DNA from: a virus | Direction: 5' to 3' (one strand) | Virus record (IMG/VR): IMGVR_UViG_3300020430_000008 | Span: 62,001-126,000 of that record | Length of the DNA: 64,000 bases | Part shown: one piece after another, positions 59,688 to 64,000 of the stretch | Numbering within the stretch: position 1 is the stretch's first letter | Layout of the letters: each line of letters opens with the position of its first letter | Notes under the pieces: model-generated | Told to the model about the DNA's origin: nothing | The model's database searches: none | Seen by the model: only the letters and a program-made list of their open reading frames with translations | Position numbers and translations under genes: made by a program

Positions 59688-59903
59688 TTTCTTCTTTCTT
59701 TTTTTCTTGGTGATCACGCCAAGTGGCTGACCGCTTTCTCCGTCCAGCCAAATGACGATCTCATCCTTACTTTCTTCTTTTACCGCATTGAGATACTGTA
59801 TCTCTTTCTTTGCCTTCTTGAGCGCTGCTGATTCGCTGGAGTGACTACTAAGTAGTTCTCCTTGAATATAGTGCCCATCCCATTTCCAGACTTTCCAACT
59901 CAT
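59676..59903 (-). CDS. Small protein ending inside the tmRNA 5' end
   Basis: This 75-residue protein has a Trp-rich start (MSWKVWKWDGHYIQGELL), a helical middle (SESAALKKAKKEIQYLN) and a basic end (ITKKKRKKKGDD). The stop codon lies within the first 12 bases of the tmRNA, which means that the two RNAs share a transcript. No family recognised. Confidence 0.68.
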   Translation of the reverse strand: MSWKVWKWDGHYIQGELLSSHSSESAALKKAKKEIQYLNAVKEESKDEIVIWLDGESGQPLGVITKKKRKKKGDD

Positions 59904-60144
59904 TTATCTTACTCATGATACCCTATCAAAACTCTATAAAAGATTGCTAGCACTCCTTGCGTCTAGCTTGCCAGCCTATCTTCAACTACCATCCCTTCTT
60001 AACTGTCCTCAATGTCATATGAGGCTTCATGCTCTCCGCATGGTCTGGATTCTACTCTGAGATGGTTAGGTTCGTTTTAGGCATTGAACCGACCCTTTGT
60101 TTAGTTGTTAAACCCTTTATAGAGCCATGTAGCTTAATAGGCTC
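59904..60144 (-). other. Non-coding gap of about 240 bases
   Basis: No convincing gene or RNA is seen. It holds a six-base inverted repeat AGAGCC/GGCTCT at 60121-60126 and 60140-60145 around the end of the upstream gene, but no T-run. The longest minus-strand reading frame is about 14 codons. It may be an RNA leader for the 59676-59903 and tmRNA transcript. Confidence 0.5.
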
Positions 60145-60489
60145 TCATCTACTATCCTCATTTATAAAAAAAGATTCTGTGTTATATTGCTTAAGGTTTT
60201 TATTCAACTCTGATACTGTGATTCCTAAGAATCTTGCTGCTTCTTTTTTTGAGCGCGTGGCTGACAATGCATATTTAAGAACAGCATCCCTAGTAATCTC
60301 TGGTAGTGATTTCCATATGGGAAAACCATAGTATTTACCTCTGAGAGATCTAGTACAAAGTTCAAGCTTGAGTGCTATTACTTCTTCTAGTGTTAAAGAA
60401 TTAATCATGACTTCAAATTCGTCACTAATCTTCTTGTCTTTTTGTAGTTTCTTTGATATACTGTAGTATAAATTCTTTCCAGTTTTCAT
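60145..60489 (-). CDS. Helix-turn-helix DNA-binding protein
   Basis: Starting at ATG 60489 behind AAGGC, this is 114 residues. The C-terminal part AVLKYALSATRSKKEAARFL followed by GITVSELNKNLKQY is a Fis-type helix-turn-helix. The N-terminal part is helical and charged. It is the first gene after a promoter, in keeping with an early regulator. Its target is unknown; it might control this region. Confidence 0.82.
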   Translation of the reverse strand: MKTGKNLYYSISKKLQKDKKISDEFEVMINSLTLEEVIALKLELCTRSLRGKYYGFPIWKSLPEITRDAVLKYALSATRSKKEAARFLGITVSELNKNLKQYNTESFFINEDSR

Positions 60490-60532
60490 ATTGCCTTCTA
60501 GGAAAGAGTTAGTAGAACTTAGTAGCAATTAT

Positions 60533-60561
60533 AATATACACTTTTTGGAAGGTCTTGTCAA
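60533..60561 (-). promoter_or_regulatory. Sigma70-type promoter of the HTH gene
   Basis: TTGACA (60561-60556), 17-base spacer, TATATT (60538-60533), minus strand. The ATG is 44 bases downstream of the -10 box. Confidence 0.8.
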
Positions 60562-60600
60562 GCGAAAAATCAGAAAGATTTCGATCATTTGACATTTTCT

Positions 60601-61077
60601 TTACATACTGTGCTGATCGTATTTTCTAATCTTGTCGTAAAGGCTCTTCAAAATTGGAAGGATTGATTGACCTTGATATTTCCCAGCAAGTCTTCCATCT
60701 GCTTTTAAAGTTTGAATGGCTTGAGGAATGTTCTCTCTGCTGGTATTGTTAATAAATTGTTCCCAAGTGTTAGCGATTATAGCGAGGTCATTCGGTGTAT
60801 CCCTCAGTCCACTAGATACGCGCGCGGGTTCTTGTTGTCTATAGAACTCATCTCTGTGGGGAGGGAACCCTTCCTTTTCTAATGCCTCAGCATCGTAGAC
60901 ATCCTCACGACTATACTTCTCAGGATTTGCCAGAACATCTCTTGCCCATTCTTCTTGAGTGCGCTCAGAGCCGTCAGGGTTTTTGCCAAACTGCGAATAG
61001 CTCCATGCTTCTTGGATAAGATAAATATAAATCTCTTCCTGTACAATTTCGTTAAGTTGTGATTCACTAAGTTTCAT
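60601..61077 (-). CDS. Conserved small phage protein
   Basis: The 158-residue protein begins MKLSESQLNEIVQEEIYIYL, a kind of opening I have seen in marine-phage proteins of otherwise diverse type. The rest is charged and has no known domain (TQEEWARDVLANPEKYSRED). A GGAGG ribosome site is in the preceding gene's end. Its N-terminus could be a head-targeting signal, but it lacks the ENWR core. Confidence 0.72.
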   Translation of the reverse strand: MKLSESQLNEIVQEEIYIYLIQEAWSYSQFGKNPDGSERTQEEWARDVLANPEKYSREDVYDAEALEKEGFPPHRDEFYRQQEPARVSSGLRDTPNDLAIIANTWEQFINNTSRENIPQAIQTLKADGRLAGKYQGQSILPILKSLYDKIRKYDQHSM

Positions 61078-61078
61078 T

Positions 61079-62155
61079 TTACAATCCTCCGAAGTCTAGC
61101 TCGTCATCGCCGCCTTCTTCTGGCATTGGCTCTTCCATTCCCATCTCTTCTTCTCCCCCGATATCAGTCTCAGCATCCTTCTCTTGTTCATACTCAGGAG
61201 TTGTAGGCTCTTCAGGTGTTCCTTCAAGTTGTGATTCCCATTGATCAAAATACAGCTTGAGGTTAGTAATCAAATAATCGTAATATTGTTTTCTGTCTGC
61301 TTCGTTGCCTAAGTTAGCATACGCCTCAGTAACATTCTTCTCGACCTTGTTCCAAGCATCGAGTGCATAGTTCCTACCGGTCTTGTCTTCGGTGTCGTCA
61401 ATATCAACACCTGCAGCAAATTCTTCGCGCTCTGACTCAAGAGGGTCTTCGTCTTTCTCAGGCTCTTGACCGAGCATCGGTGCTGCAGCTTCGACCTCAT
61501 CTTCGGGAGTGTCGCCTACAGAAAGCTCAGCCTCAAACAAGGCTCTCACAGCCTCTTCAAGCGCGCCTAAAGCGTCAGCCTCACCGTCAGCCTCACCAGC
61601 ACCGTCAGCGGCGTTAGGAAGCCCGCTAACGCGCTCAATGCCCAATGCCTTTACAACAGCGTTGATGATATGGGCGCGGAACGACTGTCTTTGCTCAGGA
61701 GCGGTGGTAAGCGTCTTATAAGCTTTCTCCAACTCGGACAAAGTATTAGTGTTTAGCAGCATCTGGTCAAGAGCGTTGCCACCAGTATTCATTGTTGGGG
61801 CATCCGTCGCTGAATCGTCTTCGTTAATAAGGCTGCGAATAATATTACGCAGTTTAGTTTCTTCAAGGCTCATTTCTTGTTTGAGTTTAGCGATTGCTTT
61901 GTCAAGCTTATTATTGCGATCAAGTCTTGGGTTGTAATCGATTCGCACATGCACGCCATTGACTGGATCATAACGATAATTGGGAATCTTTTCGTCACGC
62001 CCGCCAGCCTTCACTAATGGATTTCTTTGGGGTCCACCGACAGCACGACCCGGTACATAGCGCTCTTCGGCTAAGCGCTTCTTGCGTACAACACGGATTG
62101 CTTTGCGGATATTCTCACGCAGCAGCATCTCGTTATAAAAATCTAAACGGTTCAT
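61079..62155 (-). CDS. Acidic scaffold-like phage protein
   Basis: The 358-residue protein begins with a basic helix (LRENIRKAIRVVRKKRLAEE), then SLEETKLRNIIRSLINEDDS. The second half is extremely acidic and helical (EDEVEAAAPMLGQEPEKDED and similar), ending EEMGMEEPMPEEGGDDELDF. It resembles head core or scaffold proteins in composition only. Both the L-A-E and I-N-E sites may be cut by a prohead protease. It is closely packed with its neighbours. Confidence 0.72.
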   Translation of the reverse strand: MNRLDFYNEMLLRENIRKAIRVVRKKRLAEERYVPGRAVGGPQRNPLVKAGGRDEKIPNYRYDPVNGVHVRIDYNPRLDRNNKLDKAIAKLKQEMSLEETKLRNIIRSLINEDDSATDAPTMNTGGNALDQMLLNTNTLSELEKAYKTLTTAPEQRQSFRAHIINAVVKALGIERVSGLPNAADGAGEADGEADALGALEEAVRALFEAELSVGDTPEDEVEAAAPMLGQEPEKDEDPLESEREEFAAGVDIDDTEDKTGRNYALDAWNKVEKNVTEAYANLGNEADRKQYYDYLITNLKLYFDQWESQLEGTPEEPTTPEYEQEKDAETDIGGEEEMGMEEPMPEEGGDDELDFGGL

Positions 62156-62171
62156 GTTATTAAATAGTCTC

Positions 62172-64000
62172 CTATGCGCCGAAAGTATTCGGTCCCGGCT
62201 TAGCTTTATTTTTTATTGGATCGATCTCATCTTCTTCATCATAGTAAGGTGCGCGCTCAACTGGATCAACAGTAAAGTTTGCTGCACCCCAAGCTAAATC
62301 TGACAGTGCCTCATCAATCTCTTCTTCGCTTTCATTTTGAGAACCGTATGTGATACAAGGGTCTTGCCCGCAACCACAGTTCTTCTTTTCTGATTCTTCA
62401 ATTTCGTCGTCCTCTTCACGAATCAAAGTGTCCACCTTTTTCTTCTTCTTCTTGTTGTATGCGCTAGCTGGTCCCTCAACAGCACCGCCAGCCATGGCTG
62501 ACATTTCATCCATTGTTTCTTCAACAAGTCTTTGAAGAGTTTCAGCAACTTGTGCCTGCTCTGGGTCGCTCATTGCAACCTGTGCTCCCATCATATTAAT
62601 AACTTCTTCCGCTTGACCTCTGAGAGCTTGGGGCAAAAACTGTGCTACAGTTTCCTTGTCTCCTGCTTCAATGGCATTGCGAAAATCAGTCGCACTCAGT
62701 GGCACATTTGTCACTGTCTCTTCACCCGTTTCTTCATCGACTTTTACTACTTGACGTGTAAACTCTTTTCCGTCAATATCGATTGCAAATTGTTCACCAG
62801 CCAAAATGCGCACACCATCTCTGGCGTACTTTTGTACGCTGCCAGCAAATCGTGAATGATCACCCCCTTTGGTGCTGACTCCAAGTATTACATGGTCGCC
62901 CGGTTGTGCTTTCTGTGGGTCGTTGTCTTCGTTGCCCACATAGTTATAGGTCATTTTGATTGGTGAATTATCTGTTGACACATAGACCTTGACTGTCTCG
63001 CTTAAGCCATATGCGTCGATATACTTTTTCCATAAATTCAAAGAATGTTCTGATGTAAAGTCAATAGGCTGGGCAAACTCACCATCACTTTGTCTGCTGA
63101 GGGGAGAAATGAAGATTTTGACTTCATCTGCCATGACGCTATATTGACGTACCATGGCGAAGTGCCCACGGTGTGGCAACTTAAACGCGCCGGGAACAAT
63201 AGCAACGACTCTTCGCTGCCCTTGGTTCTCATCAAGTCTATCAATCGCTTCAACATCGCCACGACCGTATCGAAACAATCCTAGGATTTGATTGATAGGT
63301 GCAAAGTTACCAGTGAACTTATACATCTGTCCATTGTAAGTAAACACAAAGCCCTCGACTGCAGTATTAACATTGTCGTGGCTCTTGAGCTTCTTAAGTT
63401 GTCTTATTAAAATATTGTGTGCTTCATCTCTGCCCGGTCCATCATAATTTTGGATCTTGTCAATAGCAGTAGCTACCTCGCTTCGCAGTCTCTCAAGTTC
63501 TCTTGCGTTGTCAAGAATATAAGCACTTTCTAAACCTTTCAACATTTCAACTGCAAAATCGTGAATCGCATCCTCGATGGGTTCAATGATTTCACCCAGC
63601 AGTTTCTTTTTATTATTCTTTTCGAGCAACTGGGCAAGTGCTGCTACTTCGTTCTCGTCTTTTAACATCTTACGAACGAGTCGAATATTCTTTCTGCCCT
63701 TGGTTGCTTTGATGTGATCAATAATGTGACCAACCACTTCCTTGTTTGCGCTCGGTACTGCTCTCTTGATAATAGGAGTCAGCTTCATATCAGTGTATTG
63801 ACCAATTGTCATGTTGCCACTGAACCCTGCGTGATTCATACGACGCAAAGTGTCTTCTAATATACTTTTGTCTGCAAGCGCCTGTAGCTGCAGTACAGCC
63901 GTCTTGCGGACTGAGAAGGGCTCATCCCCTGTTGCTTCTTCAAAGCGGTCCAGAACGTCGTCGAGCGTCTGAGAAATGCGGTTGACTGCAGAGTCTGTCA
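62172..64000 (-). CDS. Large protein with nucleotidyltransferase domain (5' end outside window)
   Basis: The frame is open from the right edge, giving at least 608 residues with the N-terminus missing. A central domain has VEGFVFTYNGQMYKFTGNFA, and then VVAIVPGAFKLPHRGHFAMV, a GxFxxxHxGH nucleotidyltransferase signature. ILGVSTKGGDHSRFAGSVQK and LSATDFRNAI are other parts of the same domain. N- and C-terminal parts are helical and acidic with Cys (KKNCGCGQDPC). It could act in NAD or sugar metabolism, or inside the capsid; the function is open. Confidence 0.82.
   Translation of the reverse strand, partial: TDSAVNRISQTLDDVLDRFEEATGDEPFSVRKTAVLQLQALADKSILEDTLRRMNHAGFSGNMTIGQYTDMKLTPIIKRAVPSANKEVVGHIIDHIKATKGRKNIRLVRKMLKDENEVAALAQLLEKNNKKKLLGEIIEPIEDAIHDFAVEMLKGLESAYILDNARELERLRSEVATAIDKIQNYDGPGRDEAHNILIRQLKKLKSHDNVNTAVEGFVFTYNGQMYKFTGNFAPINQILGLFRYGRGDVEAIDRLDENQGQRRVVAIVPGAFKLPHRGHFAMVRQYSVMADEVKIFISPLSRQSDGEFAQPIDFTSEHSLNLWKKYIDAYGLSETVKVYVSTDNSPIKMTYNYVGNEDNDPQKAQPGDHVILGVSTKGGDHSRFAGSVQKYARDGVRILAGEQFAIDIDGKEFTRQVVKVDEETGEETVTNVPLSATDFRNAIEAGDKETVAQFLPQALRGQAEEVINMMGAQVAMSDPEQAQVAETLQRLVEETMDEMSAMAGGAVEGPASAYNKKKKKKVDTLIREEDDEIEESEKKNCGCGQDPCITYGSQNESEEEIDEALSDLAWGAANFTVDPVERAPYYDEEDEIDPIKNKAKPGPNTFGA

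Noticed and set aside
59904-60144. Possible tRNA or small gene in the 240-base gap
   Set aside because: No cloverleaf could be closed: the T-arm-like GGTTCAATGCC lacks a partner, and the longest frame is about 14 codons.

Overview
The window looks like part of the genome of a large tailed double-stranded DNA phage, a contractile-tailed myovirus with T4-like building blocks. It carries a gp6-type baseplate wedge protein, a gp25-type baseplate protein, a spike with lytic domains and a gp55-type late sigma factor. The host is probably Gram-negative: the phage encodes exported thioredoxins, lipoproteins and nucleotide-sugar and glycosyl enzymes of the O-antigen type. An aquatic origin is an inference from the overall style of the proteins. 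Almost every gene is on the minus strand and is joined to its neighbour by ATGA, GTGA or TAATG overlaps. Both ends of the window cut through a gene. No stretch longer than 300 bases lacks a gene or RNA.

Read in the direction of transcription (right to left), 64.0-60.1 kb holds a nucleotidyltransferase-containing large protein, an acidic protein, a small protein and a helix-turn-helix protein. A tmRNA gene lies at 59.35-59.69 kb, followed by a SlyD-like FKBP isomerase. A two-gene plus-strand unit at 58.29-58.57 kb meets the isomerase gene at a UUCG-loop terminator. From 58.2 to 47.1 kb lies an accessory region: a sulfotransferase, three HExxH proteins (one at 44.5-45.3 kb), two exported thioredoxin-like proteins, a lipoprotein, a protein-kinase-like protein, a Nudix hydrolase, an LpxH-like phosphoesterase, two tRNAs and a fibre-like protein. 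Five promoters with near-perfect sigma70 boxes and exactly 17-bp spacers are spread over 45.7-60.6 kb.

From 47.1 to 43.4 kb are PhoH with a PIN domain, a metallopeptidase-like protein and a RecB/Cas4-type Fe-S nuclease. From 43.4 to 25.6 kb runs one glycan cluster: GDP-mannose 4,6-dehydratase, a perosamine-synthase-like aminotransferase, HAD phosphatases, a HAD-nucleotidyltransferase fusion, several glycosyltransferases, a GT10-like enzyme, a methyltransferase and two sulfotransferases, one fused to a GT2. This should make and attach an amino- or deoxy-sugar and sulfated glycan, either on the host surface or on the virion. From 25.6 to 0 kb are the late sigma factor and its small neighbours, then the tail spike and baseplate genes.

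The observation I rate highest is that four otherwise unrelated proteins between 51.3 and 56.7 kb (Nudix hydrolase, kinase-like protein, and two conserved phage proteins) share an N-terminus of the form M-K-x-x-[F/M]-E-N-[W/F]-R-x-[Y/F]...x-E. It ends in an L-x-E or F-T-E cleavage-like site. This resembles the capsid-targeting sequence that directs T4 internal proteins into the head, and suggests a set of enzymes packaged and injected with the DNA. Other points worth a look are an Asn-anticodon tRNA with a long variable arm, a tmRNA whose tag contains four Asn codons, and a small gene interrupted by an in-frame UGA.
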